From assembly GCF_000420465.1 (NCBI RefSeq), contig NZ_ATUZ01000013.1, forward strand, positions 434,001 through 498,000: a stretch of 64,000 bases of DNA, in the 5' to 3' direction. A program made the position numbers and the translations under genes. Under the pieces are notes generated by a model that worked only from the letters and a program-made list of their open reading frames with translations, had not been told where the DNA came from and did no database searches. The first letter of the stretch is position 1; each line of letters starts with the position of its first letter. Source of the DNA: Desulfovibrio desulfuricans DSM 642 (GTDB lineage: Bacteria; Desulfobacterota; Desulfovibrionia; Desulfovibrionales; Desulfovibrionaceae). Below, piece after piece: positions 51,085-61,569 of this stretch.

Positions 51085-51789
51085 TTATGGCTTGCGGCGT
51101 TCGCGGAATCCGCTGAACATGGACGAAACCAGGGTGGTCTTGCCCATGATTTCTTCGCGAATGACCATGTACAGATGCACGGTTACAAAGGTGATGAGCA
51201 GCAGCATGCCCAATCGGTGCAGGCTGCGGGTCATCTGCCCGTTGCCGCCAAACCAGTTGTTTATCCAGTCCTGCACAAAGGCGAAAAAGCGGATAAACGG
51301 CACGTGGCTGTCCTGCGCGTACATGCCAAGGCCCGTGAGCATGATGACAAGCATGAAGATCATGCCCGTGCCCATGCCCAGCTGCGCCAGCGGATTATGC
51401 CCCACATGCGCGGCGCATTCCCTGTTCAGGAACAGATACCAGCGTACGTCCTGCCACAGGTCGTTCCACCAGTCCTTGCTCCACACCGGCACGATGATAA
51501 GCTCGCGCGAAAAGCGGTTGCCCCACACAAGGCCGTATATGTAGCGCAGCACTGTTGAAATAATCAGCACAAAGCCCGCAATAAAGTGGGCCATGCGGGT
51601 GTAGCCCATGTAAAAGGTTTCGTACGGCTCACCAGTGACGGAAAGCCAGGGTTTGCCGATAATGTAGCCAGTGACAATAAGCACAATGACACAGGCAACC
51701 ATAACCCAATGCCAGATGCGTATGGGCAGTTGATAGACGTATATGCTTTTGCCCATTGGCAGTTGCGGCAGAAGATGTTGTTCGCTCAT
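51085..51789 (-). CDS. cybH: [NiFe]-hydrogenase cytochrome b subunit
   Basis: 234 residues, four membrane helices. Heme-ligand candidates are His in RIWHWVMVACVIVLIVTGY (helix 1), RMAHFIAGF (helix 2), and two in the last helix, SLHRLGMLLLITFVTVHLYM. It takes electrons from the small subunit and passes them to the quinone pool across the inner membrane, as in E. coli Hyd-1. Its presence shows that this is a membrane-bound, respiratory uptake form, unlike the soluble c3-linked periplasmic Desulfovibrio [NiFe] enzyme. It lies 51 bases after the large subunit. Confidence 0.93.
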   Translation of the reverse strand: MSEQHLLPQLPMGKSIYVYQLPIRIWHWVMVACVIVLIVTGYIIGKPWLSVTGEPYETFYMGYTRMAHFIAGFVLIISTVLRYIYGLVWGNRFSRELIIVPVWSKDWWNDLWQDVRWYLFLNRECAAHVGHNPLAQLGMGTGMIFMLVIMLTGLGMYAQDSHVPFIRFFAFVQDWINNWFGGNGQMTRSLHRLGMLLLITFVTVHLYMVIREEIMGKTTLVSSMFSGFRERRKP

Positions 51790-51840
51790 GACGTTCTCCC
51801 GGCGGAAGGCTTGTATCCCGCGTCTCGGATTGCCCGAACG

Positions 51841-53655
51841 CTAGAAGCAGTTGTCTGTCCGCACCGAGATGAGCTCTGATCCGTCCGGCCCGAGGATATG
51901 CGTGGAGCAGGCCAGGCAGGGGTCAAAGCTGTGCAGGGTGCGCAGGATTTCAAGGGGCTGGTTGGGAACCGCCATCTTGGTACCCATGAGCGAGGCCTCG
52001 TAGGCGCTGAGCTGTCCATCGGGGCTGCGGGGCGCACCGTTCCAGGTGGTGGGAACAACGCACTGGTAGTTCTCGATCTTCCTGTCCTTGATGGTGACCC
52101 AGTGCCCCAAAGCGCCGCGCGGAGCTTCCGTAAAGCCAATGCCGCGCAGGGTGCCGGTGGGCCAGCTTTCGGGCTTCCAAAGCTTGGTGTTGGCTGTTGC
52201 AAGATTGCCGTTTTTAAGGTTGGTCACAAGCTTGTCGTAGAAGTAGCGCATCTTGTCGGCAGACCATGCCAGCTCCAGCGAGCGGGCTGCAATGCGGCCA
52301 AGGGTGGATTGCAGCACAGAGACCGGCGCCTTGGCCTGACCAAGGAATTCATCAATGAGGCCCTTGATCTCGGTGTCCTTCCTGGCATAGCCCACCAGCA
52401 GGCGCGCCAGCGGGCCCACTTCCATCTGATGCCCGCGCCAGAGCGGAGTTTTGATCCACGAATACCTGTCGCGTTCGTCCACCTGCTTGAGATCTGTTGG
52501 CGTGCCCTTGATATTGGGGCCGGGGGCGTAGTTGGGTTCGGTCATGCCGTCAAAGGGGTGCAGACCGGTTTTGCCGCCGGGGTAGGGCTTGTACCAGGAG
52601 TGGGACACGCTTTCCTGAATTTCTTCAGGATTGCGCAGGTCAACAGGCAGCACTTCGTTGAAGTTGCCGTTGATGATGGCCCCAGGGGGCAGCAGCAGAC
52701 TTTTTTCAGAGTAGTCATTGGCAATGTCGGGTATTGCGCCGTAAGCAAGCACGGAAAGCTTGGAAAGTCCGCCGCCTATGTTCAGCCAGTCTTTATAGAA
52801 GGCGGCCAGCGCAAGGGTGTCCGGTATGACAACCTGTTGGGCAAAATCACGGCAACGCTCAATAAGTTGCAACACCAGTTCCAGACGTTCCTGATTGATA
52901 ACGTCGGCAGCGCCATGCGCGTCGAGGTTCAGCGAGCAGGGCACGCCGCCTACCAGCCAGTTGGGGTGCGGATTTTTGCCGCCAAAGATGGTGTGTATCT
53001 GCACCATGTCTTTCTGGAAATCCAGGGCTTCCAGATAGTGAGCCACCACCAGCAGGTTGGCTTCGGGCGGCAGCTTGTAGGCAGGGTGCCCCCAGTAGCC
53101 GTTGGTGAAAATGCCCAGCTGCCCGGATTCAAGCACGCGGTTGAGGCGATCCTTGATGGATTTGAAGTAGCCCGGCGAGGAATTGGGCCAGGGGGTGAGC
53201 TTGTGCGAAAGCTCCGATGTTGCCTTGGGATCAGCCTTGGCGGCAGACACAACGTCCACCCAGTCAAGGCCCGCAAGATGGTACAGATGCACCAGATGGT
53301 CATGGTACATGAGGCACAGGTGCATGATATTGCGAATGATATTGGCGTTGTCTGGTATTTGTATGCCGAGCGCATCTTCCACCGCATGCACGGAGGAAAG
53401 GGCATGCGTACCCGTGCACACGCCGCAGATGCGTTCAACAAAGGCCCATGCATCGCGCGGATCGCGGCCTTTGAGGATGATTTCAATACCTCTGAAAATG
53501 GTGCCGCACGAAACCGCATTGGTGATGACGTTGCTGTCGTCAAGGTTCACCTCGCAACGCAGGTGCCCCTCAATACGGGTAACGGGGTCTACAACCACGC
53601 GGCGGCCCGAGTCCTTAACGGCATAACCCTGAGAAGTAGTGTATTCGTATGCCAT
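51841..53655 (-). CDS. hyaB: [NiFe]-hydrogenase large subunit
   Basis: 604 residues. The active-site cysteines are in [10 protein letters not shown] (near 74-77) and DPCLACSTH (near 578-586), giving four Ni/Fe ligands. [13 protein letters not shown] at the N-terminus is also standard. The 18-residue tail after the last His is the pro-peptide removed by the protease encoded in the same operon. No selenocysteine is used: the L2 motif has Cys and no in-frame TGA. It is exported with the small subunit, which carries the Tat signal. Twelve bases separate the two genes. Confidence 0.97.
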   Translation of the reverse strand: MAYEYTTSQGYAVKDSGRRVVVDPVTRIEGHLRCEVNLDDSNVITNAVSCGTIFRGIEIILKGRDPRDAWAFVERICGVCTGTHALSSVHAVEDALGIQIPDNANIIRNIMHLCLMYHDHLVHLYHLAGLDWVDVVSAAKADPKATSELSHKLTPWPNSSPGYFKSIKDRLNRVLESGQLGIFTNGYWGHPAYKLPPEANLLVVAHYLEALDFQKDMVQIHTIFGGKNPHPNWLVGGVPCSLNLDAHGAADVINQERLELVLQLIERCRDFAQQVVIPDTLALAAFYKDWLNIGGGLSKLSVLAYGAIPDIANDYSEKSLLLPPGAIINGNFNEVLPVDLRNPEEIQESVSHSWYKPYPGGKTGLHPFDGMTEPNYAPGPNIKGTPTDLKQVDERDRYSWIKTPLWRGHQMEVGPLARLLVGYARKDTEIKGLIDEFLGQAKAPVSVLQSTLGRIAARSLELAWSADKMRYFYDKLVTNLKNGNLATANTKLWKPESWPTGTLRGIGFTEAPRGALGHWVTIKDRKIENYQCVVPTTWNGAPRSPDGQLSAYEASLMGTKMAVPNQPLEILRTLHSFDPCLACSTHILGPDGSELISVRTDNCF

Positions 53656-53666
53656 GGGGTATTTCC

Positions 53667-54767
53667 TCAGTTTTTGGAGTCGGTGTCGGAGGAGTTCTTG
53701 GTGTTTTTGCTACCTGCGTGGCGCACCATACTGGCAACGCCGTGTACGGCAACACCCGCGGCCACGCCCGCCACAGCGGCAACGCCCACGGTCTCAGCCG
53801 TTGCGTTGGTGCCGAGATGCGGAATGGTGGTGATGCGGTCATAAAACGAGCCCTGATCCCAGAAGTTCTGTTCCGAGCAGCCTATGCAGCCATGCCCGGA
53901 CTGAATGGGAAAGGAGACACCGTTGTTCCAGCGTGTGGAAGGGCAGGCGTTGTAGGTGGTGGGGCCTTTGCAGCCCATCTTGTACAGGCACAGGCCAGCG
54001 CGAGCGCCCGCATCGTCCCACGATTCCACATATTCACCCGCGTCAAAATGGGCCCTGCGGTAGCAGTGGTCGTGCACGCGCTTGCCGTAAAACATTTCCG
54101 GCCTGCCCTGCGAATCAAGAGTGGGAAGACGGTCGTATGTGATGATATAGGTCAGGATTGAACTCATGACCTCAGGGATGGCCGGGCAGCCGGGAACCTT
54201 GATCTGCGGCTTGTTGGGAAAGAGCTTGTGCAGCGGGGTAGCGCCCGTGGGGTTTGGGTGGGCAGCCTGCACGCAGCCCCATGAGGCGCAGGTTCCCCAG
54301 GCCACGAGAACCTTGGCATGCTCCACACCTTCCTTGAGCTTTTCATAAAAAGGCTTGCCACCGTCAATGCAGTACATGCCCTGGCCGTTGAGCGGCACGT
54401 TGCCTTCAACAGCAAGAATATACTGGCCCTTGTACTTTTTGATGGCGTCCTCGTAGGCGGCATTGGCCTGATCGCCAGCGGCGGCCATGATGGTGTCCTG
54501 ATAGTCCATTGTGATCATCGAGAGCACAATGTCGGTCGCCAGCGGGTGGGCTGTACGCAAAAATGATTCGGTACAACACGAACAGGAAAGACCATTTATC
54601 CATAGCACTGGGACGCGCGGTTTGGTGGACAATGCCTGTGCGATGGCCAGATCCGCCCCAGGGCCAAGGCCCATGGCAACGGCTGTAAGCGCACAGAATT
54701 TCATGAAATCTCGACGGCTGACACCACGATTACGCAAGGCTTGTTCAGTAGTTTCGAGATGAGCCAT
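53667..54767 (-). CDS. hyaA: [NiFe]-hydrogenase small subunit with Tat signal and membrane anchor
   Basis: 366 residues from ATG 54767 (GAGG five bases upstream). The Tat signal [17 protein letters not shown] ends near residue 44 (AIAQA). Cluster ligands: [18 protein letters not shown] and PGCP for the proximal 4Fe-4[20 protein letters not shown] and NACP for distal and medial; [16 protein letters not shown]-terminal hydrophobic helix ([20 protein letters not shown]) anchors it in the membrane beside cytochrome b. First gene of the operon; the promoter is about 80 bases upstream. Confidence 0.95.
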   Translation of the reverse strand: MAHLETTEQALRNRGVSRRDFMKFCALTAVAMGLGPGADLAIAQALSTKPRVPVLWINGLSCSCCTESFLRTAHPLATDIVLSMITMDYQDTIMAAAGDQANAAYEDAIKKYKGQYILAVEGNVPLNGQGMYCIDGGKPFYEKLKEGVEHAKVLVAWGTCASWGCVQAAHPNPTGATPLHKLFPNKPQIKVPGCPAIPEVMSSILTYIITYDRLPTLDSQGRPEMFYGKRVHDHCYRRAHFDAGEYVESWDDAGARAGLCLYKMGCKGPTTYNACPSTRWNNGVSFPIQSGHGCIGCSEQNFWDQGSFYDRITTIPHLGTNATAETVGVAAVAGVAAGVAVHGVASMVRHAGSKNTKNSSDTDSKN

Positions 54768-54847
54768 AAGTACCTCGAGAAGAACATGGTTGCAGGGTGG
54801 TTGATGGATACCCGACACAGTTAATAGATATCAGTACTCCTTGCGCC

Positions 54848-54876
54848 TGTATACTGTTGAAAGTACAAGATTTCAA
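54848..54876 (-). promoter_or_regulatory. Sigma-70-type promoter of the hydrogenase operon
   Basis: On the minus strand TTGAAA (54876-54871) and TATACA (54853-54848) are separated by exactly 17 bases. The transcript would start near 54841, giving a leader of about 70 bases before the hyaA ATG. Confidence 0.6.
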
Positions 54877-54896
54877 ATGTACCCTGGCTGACCTCC

Positions 54897-57014
54897 TTAC
54901 ATCAAAACAGATTTCTTGATGCCGGTACTTTTTAAATCCGCCATAACGCCGACCAGAATGTCGGTCTGCGTGCGCAGTTCGTTGAGAACTGAGGTCGCCT
55001 GATCCATGGCGTTTGCGGTGTTAAGGGCAAGCTGATTGATATCTTCAAGGCTGCTGTGGATGGTTTCGCTGGAGGCGGACTGTTCTTCGGAAGCTGTGGC
55101 GATGGATTGGGCCTGAATGGTAGAGGCGTTTGCCAGTTGCACAAGAGCCTGCAATGCTTCGCCAGACTGCCGGGCCAGAACCGTGACCTGCTCAATGGTT
55201 GCAGCGGACTGCTCCACGTGCGAGATATGTTTGCGTGTTCCGCCCTGAACCGCGTGGATGGCTTCTCCCACCTCCTTGGTCGCTGTCATGGTTTTTTCGG
55301 CCAGCTTGCGCACTTCGTCCGCAACCACGGCAAAACCCCGGCCTGCATCGCCTGCGCGCGCAGCCTCAATGGCAGCATTGAGCGCCAAAAGGTTGGTCTG
55401 GTCGGCAATATCACTGATGACATCCAGGACTTGCCCAATGCCCTCGGCCTGCTGACCGAGCAGGCCCATATCGACCTTCATCTTGTTGGACTGCTCTTGC
55501 ACCTGAGCGATTGCAGAAATGACATTTTCAACAACTGTGGAGCCTTCGCTTGCCTTGGTGTGTGAATTATCTGCCGTTTGGGCGGCATCAGCAGCATTTT
55601 TTGCAACTTCAATGACAGTGGTGCTCATTTCCTGCATGGCGCTGGTTGTGGTATCAAGCCTGTTGGACTGGCTGGTTGCGCCTTGCGTAGAAATGCGCAC
55701 CTGTTCCTCAAGGTTGTTGAGGGCGAGATTAAGCGATTCCACAACGCCGTGAATTTTGTCTACAGCCGTTGCAAGGGTGCTGGCTCTTGTATTTGCTTCT
55801 TTCTCTGCCTGCTCGGCTGTTATTCTGCACTGTTCCGCCAGGTTGCCGCGTTCATCAGCAAGGGCATGCTGTTGTTGGGCCGTCTGAATCTGTTCTTTCA
55901 GGCGGGTGACCATTTCGCGCAGCACATCGGCAAGGCCGCCGATCTCGTCATTCTGTTTGACTGTCAGAACCGAATCAAAATCCCCGTGCGTGATGCCTTG
56001 GGCGTAGCGCAGGGTGCTGCGCACTGGCCTTCCAATAGTGATGCAGATTCTCCAACCCAGCAGAATGGTGAAAAAGGCCACCAGAAGCGCGGCAGAAACA
56101 GCGATCAAGAGGCTCCTCTGGGCCAGACGCACTTCTTCGCGAGCGTTTCCAAGCAATTGATCTCCCCAAGCTTTTTCCACTTCCATCAGCTTGTCGATGC
56201 GGCGCGTGGACGCTGCAAACCATTGCTGCGGATCAGCCTCCAGGCTGGATTTTTCAAGGTTGGCGTAGGCAGTATCGCGGAATCGCGTCACTTCTTCATC
56301 AACAGATTGCATTTTGCTTTGCAGCAGGTTTAGCGCCGCCTTGCCGCCCAGTTCCGCAAACGAACTCAGATAGGTGTTTTGTGAGCTGACCCTGTAGAGC
56401 CAGTCGCGGTAGAGCTGTTTGCTGAAGGTTCCGGCAGAAAAGGCGGCGTTGAGCGTGGCACGCTCCTGCCCGGCAATCTCCTTGCCGTGCAAAAGCTGAA
56501 TGATTGATGTGAAGGCAAGGTCGGCGCGGGCGTTCAGTTCAGAAATCGCAGCGATCAATTCATTGATACTGGTATTGTACGCTGCAATGGCCTGAAGGGC
56601 ATCAATGCGGGCGTCTTTGGCAGCGTTTCTGGTTGTAGAAAGGTCTGTAAAGTTTTGGGTAGATGTCGCAAATATTCTTGCAAGAGAGTCATTTTCCAGA
56701 CTATCAGCGCCAGCAAGTACAGCAGTAAAGTTTTTATAGGCTGAATTGGATTTATCTGTCTGTTCCGCCAGTTCGGAAGAAAACCTTTTGCCCTTGCTGC
56801 CCAGGAATCCAGCCGTGTAACCACGCTCTTTTTGCAGCTCGTGGATAAGTTCACCAGCAGAGAGGCTGACAACCAGCGAGCGTTCTATGGCTTTAAGGTG
56901 GTCTATCGTCTTCCAGCGTTGAATGTTTTCCGCAGAAACAACGAAGAGAAAAGTCGCCATGGGCAATACGAGCAGAAGACTGAGTTTTCGGGCAATCTTG
57001 AGATCGGCAAGCAT
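54897..57014 (-). CDS. Methyl-accepting chemotaxis protein with NIT sensor domain
   Basis: 705 residues. First membrane helix ([15 protein letters not shown]), a large periplasmic domain (about 30-295) with the NIT pattern [21 protein letters not shown], a second membrane helix near 300-320, HAMP, then a long coiled-coil signalling domain with the hairpin tip [20 protein letters not shown] and [18 protein letters not shown] domains are thought to sense nitrate or nitrite, known toxins and electron acceptors for Desulfovibrio. The adaptation-site sequence is standard. AAGGAGG precedes the ATG. It is transcribed alone, upstream of the hydrogenase promoter. Confidence 0.92.
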   Translation of the reverse strand: MLADLKIARKLSLLLVLPMATFLFVVSAENIQRWKTIDHLKAIERSLVVSLSAGELIHELQKERGYTAGFLGSKGKRFSSELAEQTDKSNSAYKNFTAVLAGADSLENDSLARIFATSTQNFTDLSTTRNAAKDARIDALQAIAAYNTSINELIAAISELNARADLAFTSIIQLLHGKEIAGQERATLNAAFSAGTFSKQLYRDWLYRVSSQNTYLSSFAELGGKAALNLLQSKMQSVDEEVTRFRDTAYANLEKSSLEADPQQWFAASTRRIDKLMEVEKAWGDQLLGNAREEVRLAQRSLLIAVSAALLVAFFTILLGWRICITIGRPVRSTLRYAQGITHGDFDSVLTVKQNDEIGGLADVLREMVTRLKEQIQTAQQQHALADERGNLAEQCRITAEQAEKEANTRASTLATAVDKIHGVVESLNLALNNLEEQVRISTQGATSQSNRLDTTTSAMQEMSTTVIEVAKNAADAAQTADNSHTKASEGSTVVENVISAIAQVQEQSNKMKVDMGLLGQQAEGIGQVLDVISDIADQTNLLALNAAIEAARAGDAGRGFAVVADEVRKLAEKTMTATKEVGEAIHAVQGGTRKHISHVEQSAATIEQVTVLARQSGEALQALVQLANASTIQAQSIATASEEQSASSETIHSSLEDINQLALNTANAMDQATSVLNELRTQTDILVGVMADLKSTGIKKSVLM

Positions 57015-57583
57015 GGTGGCTTCCTCCTTAAAACGGTTGTCTTACTCAATTTGCGGGTGATGCGCTTGCGTTCTATGGCATCTCTATAGCAAGCTAATAA
57101 TTGTATGTAATAAATGTGTTGCGACTTTTACAAAGGATTTAACGTTTGTAGTAGCATAATTAAGGCAAAAGACAATAACGTTGTTGAGAGCGTATCAATC
57201 AAGTTGCTGTTTGTATTAAATATTTTAATGTAAATTGAATATATTATTATATTTTAATTAGTTACAATTATTTATTTCGCATTTGTTTAGTCAGTTAGTG
57301 ATAGTGGATAGTAGTGTAATAATAAGTAAGATATAGTGTTTATCGCTATCAATTTATTTTTAATACATTAACACTCTTATTTTTAAGTATAAAAAAATAT
57401 AATTTTCGAATAGCCCGAGCTGGTTTGGATTGGGAGGTATGGCGCAAGGGGTGGTAGTGGCATATTTATTTTTTTTGTACTACTACTCTTCGTGTTATGA
57501 TTTAGAAGTTCGTGTTCACAATTTGGGCCAGAATTGCAGTCAAATTTTATATCTTCCTGACCTGTACTGTCCCGGAGGTTCCC
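57015..57583. other. Long AT-rich intergenic region between divergent genes
   Basis: About 570 bases without a gene between the chemoreceptor (minus) and tonB (plus). Bases 57100-57420 are strongly AT-rich with many short A/T runs, plausible for H-NS-like or UP-element control. No hairpin of note and no open frame of quality were seen. Confidence 0.5.
57475..57501 (+). promoter_or_regulatory. Possible promoter of tonB
   Basis: TTGTAC (57475-57480) and TATGAT (57496-57501) with a 15-base spacer, or TTTGTA with 16. A GTGTTAT half-site (57492-57498), similar to those upstream of the TonB receptor, overlaps the -10 box. Confidence 0.35.
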
Positions 57584-58447
57584 GTGTTGCCGTTTGATTA
57601 CCCGCCGCCTCGGCGCAGCAAACGTTTGTTTGCCCGCTGGTTGGGGTATTCCGCCATTCTGCACGCTGTGCTCGCGGCATGCCTGCTTGCAGGGGCCTAC
57701 GCCTTGCCCCGGTATCTTCCGGTTCAGTCAGGCGGGGCAGTGATGGTCAGTCTCTCAGGTGTGGGGAGTTCATTGGCAGGAGTGGTGGGGCTGCAGGCAC
57801 AGGCTGCGGGCGGCATGGCTGAGGATGTTCCAGTTATGCAGCCAATGACAGAAACAGCAGCAAAAGCCGAGCAAACGGTGTCTGAGGCGGCTGTTCCTGT
57901 AAAAAAGCATTCTGTCAAGCCGAAGCAGGCAGAAAGGCCCGCTGGCAACTACAAGGCGCAGCCCTCGCAACACAGGCAGGAGCAATCGGCCCAGCCAAAG
58001 CCCCAGCAGGTAACCACAGCCGCGGGGCAGTCTGCCCAAGCCGGCCTGCCAGTTCAATCTGGCGGTGATGGCGGTCAAGGCTCTGCCAGCAGCGGCTCTG
58101 GCCCTTTGGAGCAGGCCACGGGCGCTGTGCAGGGGGATGGTTCCCCCCATCCGCAGGTTATGCCCTGGAATGCTCAGGGCGGGCCACGATTTTTACGGCA
58201 GGCTCCATTGCGGTACCCCCGCGCTGCCCAACGCCGTAACCTTGAAGGAAAGGCGGTTGTGGAAGCCTATCTTGATATGCAGGGCAAGCTGCTCCGCGCC
58301 CGAGTGTTGCAGGCTGATCATGAAGATTTTGCCGATGCGGCGCTGGCCTGTGTGCAGTCGTCATCGTTCAAGCCTGCCCAGCGGGAGGGCAAAGCTATCC
58401 CCTGTGTGGTGCGTATTCCCATGCTCTTTGTGCTCAAGGGGCTTTAG
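57584..58447 (+). CDS. tonB: TonB-family energy transducer
   Basis: 287 residues from GTG 57584, which has GGAGG five bases upstream. A cytoplasmic start rich in Pro/Arg, one membrane helix (YSAILHAVLAACLLAGAYAL), a Gln/Ala/Pro/Lys-rich periplasmic spacer (about 85-205), and a C-terminal TonB domain with APLRYPRAAQRRNLEGKAVV and FADAALACVQSSSFKPAQ. It carries proton-motive force energy to outer-membrane receptors. No exbB or exbD lies in the window. Its stop overlaps the stop of the convergent ABC permease by four bases, and the receptor operon is just beyond, so it is probably dedicated to that receptor. Confidence 0.88.
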   Translation: MLPFDYPPPRRSKRLFARWLGYSAILHAVLAACLLAGAYALPRYLPVQSGGAVMVSLSGVGSSLAGVVGLQAQAAGGMAEDVPVMQPMTETAAKAEQTVSEAAVPVKKHSVKPKQAERPAGNYKAQPSQHRQEQSAQPKPQQVTTAAGQSAQAGLPVQSGGDGGQGSASSGSGPLEQATGAVQGDGSPHPQVMPWNAQGGPRFLRQAPLRYPRAAQRRNLEGKAVVEAYLDMQGKLLRARVLQADHEDFADAALACVQSSSFKPAQREGKAIPCVVRIPMLFVLKGL

Positions 58448-59298
58448 CGATCAGGCCTGATTGCTCTCTCGACAGGAGATGTCTGCTCGCTCCGGCATGT
58501 CTTCTTGGGCGAAAAGATCATGGCTGCAACAAGTATGGCGGAAGAAACCAGCACAATAACGGCCCCCGGCGGCACAGCCCAATGGAATGAAAGCCACAGG
58601 CCCGCAACGGAAGCTACCGCGCCGAACAGGGCGGCCAGCAGAAACATGCGGCTCAGGCGATAGGTGATCTGCAATGCCGTGGCTGCTGGTGTAACAATAA
58701 GCGCATAGATCAATAAGCCGCCGATGGCCTTGAGGGCACAAGCCACCACCAGCCCCATCAAAATGAGGCAGGCATAGTAGATGCCCTTGACGGGGATACC
58801 CGCAGCGACCGCCGCATGCCTCTGCCCCATGATTGCCTCGATTTCCTTGAAAAACAGAAAGACAAAGCCAAATAGAAGAAAGGCGGTTGCGGCCATGAGT
58901 TGCAGGTCAAAGCGTGTGACCGTGAGCAGGCTTCCCCATATGAGGCTGAGGCCTTCTGTCCGCGCGCCGGGCATAAGGCCCAAAGCCAGCATGGCCAGGC
59001 TCATCACCACCGAAAAGACAACACCCATGGCGGTATCAAGGCTGAATCCGGGTTTTTCGGCAAGCGGCCCCACAGCAGAGGCAGCCCCAAGGCTGGCTGC
59101 AAGCCCCCCCGCCAGCGGTGGAGCGCCAAGCCATAAGGCAAGCAGCGCCCCGGCAAAGGCGGCGTGCGAAACGCACATCCCCACCAGACTCATGCGCCAC
59201 AACACCACAAAGACGCCCATTGCCCCACAGACCGAACCGCCAAGCAAGGCCATAAGCAAGGCCCTTTGCAAAAAGGCGTACTGAAAAAAGTCATCCAT
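58444..59298 (-). CDS. Metal-type ABC transporter permease (ABC-3 family)
   Basis: 284 residues, about eight membrane helices. The ABC-3 family pattern (ZnuB/MntB/TroC) shows in SLVGMCVSHAAFAGALLALW, with conserved Ser-His-Ala, and GIYYACLILMGLVVACALKA near the middle. It forms the inner-membrane channel for a divalent metal or metal chelate. Last gene of the minus-strand receptor operon, 39 bases after the ATPase gene. The final 15 residues are charged and cytoplasmic. Confidence 0.9.
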   Translation of the reverse strand: MDDFFQYAFLQRALLMALLGGSVCGAMGVFVVLWRMSLVGMCVSHAAFAGALLALWLGAPPLAGGLAASLGAASAVGPLAEKPGFSLDTAMGVVFSVVMSLAMLALGLMPGARTEGLSLIWGSLLTVTRFDLQLMAATAFLLFGFVFLFFKEIEAIMGQRHAAVAAGIPVKGIYYACLILMGLVVACALKAIGGLLIYALIVTPAATALQITYRLSRMFLLAALFGAVASVAGLWLSFHWAVPPGAVIVLVSSAILVAAMIFSPKKTCRSEQTSPVERAIRPDR

Positions 59299-59337
59299 AT
59301 TTCACCCGCAGTTATTTGTCGTGCAGGGCCGCCCTGC

Positions 59338-60114
59338 TTAAAACAAGGCCGCCCTGCGCTCGCCGCTGTGCGCTATCTGAATGGGCACATCGTACAGTCT
59401 GCTCAAAAGCTCGGCATTGACGGCATTCTGCGCGTTGCCCTGCCAGAGCATGCCGCCAGCCCGCAGCATGGCAACCTTTTGAGCCAGCGCAAACACAGCG
59501 TTGAGGTCATGTGTAACCATGATGACAGTGAGGTTGAATGCTTCACGCAGTGTGGCAACAGCATTGCAGATGTCCCGCTGCGCACGCCAGTCAAGCGCGG
59601 CTGTGGGTTCGTCAAGCAGCAGTAGTTCCGGCTCCTGCGCCAGGGCGCGGGCAAGCGCCACCCGCTGCCTTTCGCCACCCGAAAGATGCCCGATAGGCCG
59701 CTGGGCCAGGTGCGCAAGGCCAACGACTTCAAGTGATTGCATAGCAAGATTTTTTTCTTTTTTTCCCGGCCAGCGAAACAGCCCCAGCCGCCCATAGGTG
59801 CCGCTGAGCACGGAGGCGAAGACAGAAAGCGGCATTTTGGGATCAAGGTCGGTAGCCTGAAAAACATGCGCCACCTGACGGCGTACCTCGCCCAGCATGT
59901 CTGGGCTTACACTTTTACCTTTGAAATACACGGTGCCGCCATTGTGTGGCGTAAGCCCGTTAAAAAGGCCCATCAGAGTGGACTTGCCTGCGCCGTTGGG
60001 GCCGATGAGCGTCCAGAAATCACCCTTTTCGATGCGCAGGTTTATGCCGTTCAGGATGCATCGCTTGCCGTAGTGAACGCTGACGTTGCGCAGTTCGGCC
60101 AGGCACGGGGTCAC
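59338..60114 (-). CDS. Metal-type ABC transporter ATPase
   Basis: 258 residues. Walker A GPNGAGKSTLMGLF, Q-loop in HVFQATDLD, signature LSGGERQRVALARAL, Walker B LLLLDEPTAALD, and H-loop VTHDLNAV. It belongs to the ZnuC/iron-chelate branch and powers the permease encoded next to it. It overlaps the binding-protein gene by four bases. Confidence 0.93.
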   Translation of the reverse strand: MTPCLAELRNVSVHYGKRCILNGINLRIEKGDFWTLIGPNGAGKSTLMGLFNGLTPHNGGTVYFKGKSVSPDMLGEVRRQVAHVFQATDLDPKMPLSVFASVLSGTYGRLGLFRWPGKKEKNLAMQSLEVVGLAHLAQRPIGHLSGGERQRVALARALAQEPELLLLDEPTAALDWRAQRDICNAVATLREAFNLTVIMVTHDLNAVFALAQKVAMLRAGGMLWQGNAQNAVNAELLSRLYDVPIQIAHSGERRAALF

Positions 60115-60932
60115 GGCTTTGCCTTTATGGTTTGCAATTGCGCCACGTTACGGCGCAACAGGCTGAAATAGTCCGGCGCGTCGTCGCTGGAACCTGGAAA
60201 ATTGGAAAGCACCACATGCGTCACCCCAAGCTCCAGCGCCAACGGAAGCCCCGCGTCTGGCCCGCTCTGATAATTATCCACCACACCCGCCACGGGGCTG
60301 TCTTTGACTGCGCACAAAATTTCAGCCAGCCCACGCGCATTAACGTCTTCAGCCCTGCCAAAGGTGCGGATCACGTCAAAGCCCGCCCATTTTACAAATT
60401 CTGCCTGCATGTAGGCTGCGATAACAGGCAAGCCCTGCGTGGCAGCAAGCGCGGAGCGGCATTCTGCGGCAATGGCGTCAATCTTTTGCAGCCTTTGCAG
60501 CGCCCTTTGCCTGATAACCGGCGCAAGCTCAGGGGCTGCGCCTTCAAGCGCCGCCGCAATTTCCCGCACGGCCTGCTTTTGTATATCGGGTATGAGCCAG
60601 CTGCCACGCGGGCTTACTTCAACAATAGCAAGCAAAGGATTGCCCACAGCCTGAAGCATGGCATCGACCTGCTGCAGATGGCGCTGAAACGGGTGAACGA
60701 GCAGCAGTTTTGCCTTGGCGGCAAAAACATAATCCCCGGTGCTTGCATTCTCATGCCCAGGGCAACTTGAACCCTGGATCAGGGTGAGCGTTTCGCTTTT
60801 ACCTTCTGTCAGGTCGGCAACAATATCTGAAATAAGCGAAGTTCCGGCCACAACACGCAGCGGTTCCGCCGCTGTTGCGGAAAGGGGAATGAGGATCAGT
60901 GCAAGCCACAGAAGGGCGGCAAATTTTTTCAT
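60111..60932 (-). CDS. Periplasmic metal-binding protein (ZnuA/TroA-like, atypical site)
   Basis: 273 residues with a Sec signal peptide (FAALLWLALILIPLSATAAE). Cluster A-I features: VVAGTSLISDIVADL at the start, a long central helix and VIAAYMQAEFVKWAGFDVIR. Candidate ligands are PGHEN (about 57), HPFQRHLQ (about 80-87) and the late VVDNYQSGPDAGLPLALELG. The first site lacks the usual GxDPHxYEPTP motif and has a Cys-Pro-Gly-His instead, so the metal may be other than zinc or manganese, or chelated. The ATPase gene overlaps by four bases. Its position behind a TonB receptor fits a two-membrane import route. Confidence 0.85.
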   Translation of the reverse strand: MKKFAALLWLALILIPLSATAAEPLRVVAGTSLISDIVADLTEGKSETLTLIQGSSCPGHENASTGDYVFAAKAKLLLVHPFQRHLQQVDAMLQAVGNPLLAIVEVSPRGSWLIPDIQKQAVREIAAALEGAAPELAPVIRQRALQRLQKIDAIAAECRSALAATQGLPVIAAYMQAEFVKWAGFDVIRTFGRAEDVNARGLAEILCAVKDSPVAGVVDNYQSGPDAGLPLALELGVTHVVLSNFPGSSDDAPDYFSLLRRNVAQLQTIKAKP

Positions 60933-60944
60933 GGCGTATCCCAG

Positions 60945-61553
60945 CTATTTTATAGCGCAAAAGTGAACGTAATCCGGCCCTTCACTGGCCTCAATGTTCG
61001 TAAAACCAGCCTCGGAAAAGATGATGCGCATGCCCGTGGGGCAGGGCAGATGATCGCCCTCAACGGCATGGTGGCTGTCATGAAGCTGATTGAGTTTTTC
61101 TCGGCCATCTATGTGCAGCACATAGGCCCGTCCTGCGGGACGCAGAACGCGATAAAACTCGAGAGCCGCAGTTTTTTTGTCCACCACGTGCGGAAAGGCG
61201 GAAAAACAGATAACCATGTCCACGCTGGCGTCCGGCAAGGGCATGCATTCTGCCTCGGCCTGATATGCACGCACATGGGGAAAGCGCGCGGAAAGACATT
61301 TGAGCATTGCTGCGGAAGGGTCGAGCGCCAGGAATGACGCATCGGTCTGGGCGTATTTTTGCAAAAAAGGCTGCAGCACACCTTCGCCGCAGCCCACATC
61401 CAGAATAACCTGGGCATGCGCCAGGGGCAGACCCTGAACCAGCTGGTCAACCTGCCGGAGTTTTTCCGGCGGATAGTTTCGGGCCTCCCATCCGGTGGCG
61501 TGCGCGTTGAAAAAATCCACTCTTTCAGCCTGTTGTGCAGAGTTCTTGATCAT
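60945..61553 (-). CDS. Class I SAM-dependent methyltransferase in the uptake operon
   Basis: 202 residues from ATG 61553 (AGGAGG six bases upstream). Motif I VILDVGCGEGVLQPFL (near 52-67), then LALDPSAAML, AEAECMPLPDASVDMVICF and a post-motif YRVLRPAGRAYVLHIDG typical of UbiE/small-molecule methyltransferases. The substrate is unknown. It lies between the TonB-receptor gene and the binding-protein gene, 12 bases before the latter. It could modify a metal chelator, or act on a metal or metalloid. This is an unusual member for a metal importer operon. Confidence 0.85.
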   Translation of the reverse strand: MIKNSAQQAERVDFFNAHATGWEARNYPPEKLRQVDQLVQGLPLAHAQVILDVGCGEGVLQPFLQKYAQTDASFLALDPSAAMLKCLSARFPHVRAYQAEAECMPLPDASVDMVICFSAFPHVVDKKTAALEFYRVLRPAGRAYVLHIDGREKLNQLHDSHHAVEGDHLPCPTGMRIIFSEAGFTNIEASEGPDYVHFCAIK

Positions 61554-61569
61554 GCTGCCTCCTGAAAAA

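Noticed and set aside
51898..53844. 648-codon plus-strand open frame
   Set aside because: Antisense to the hydrogenase large subunit.
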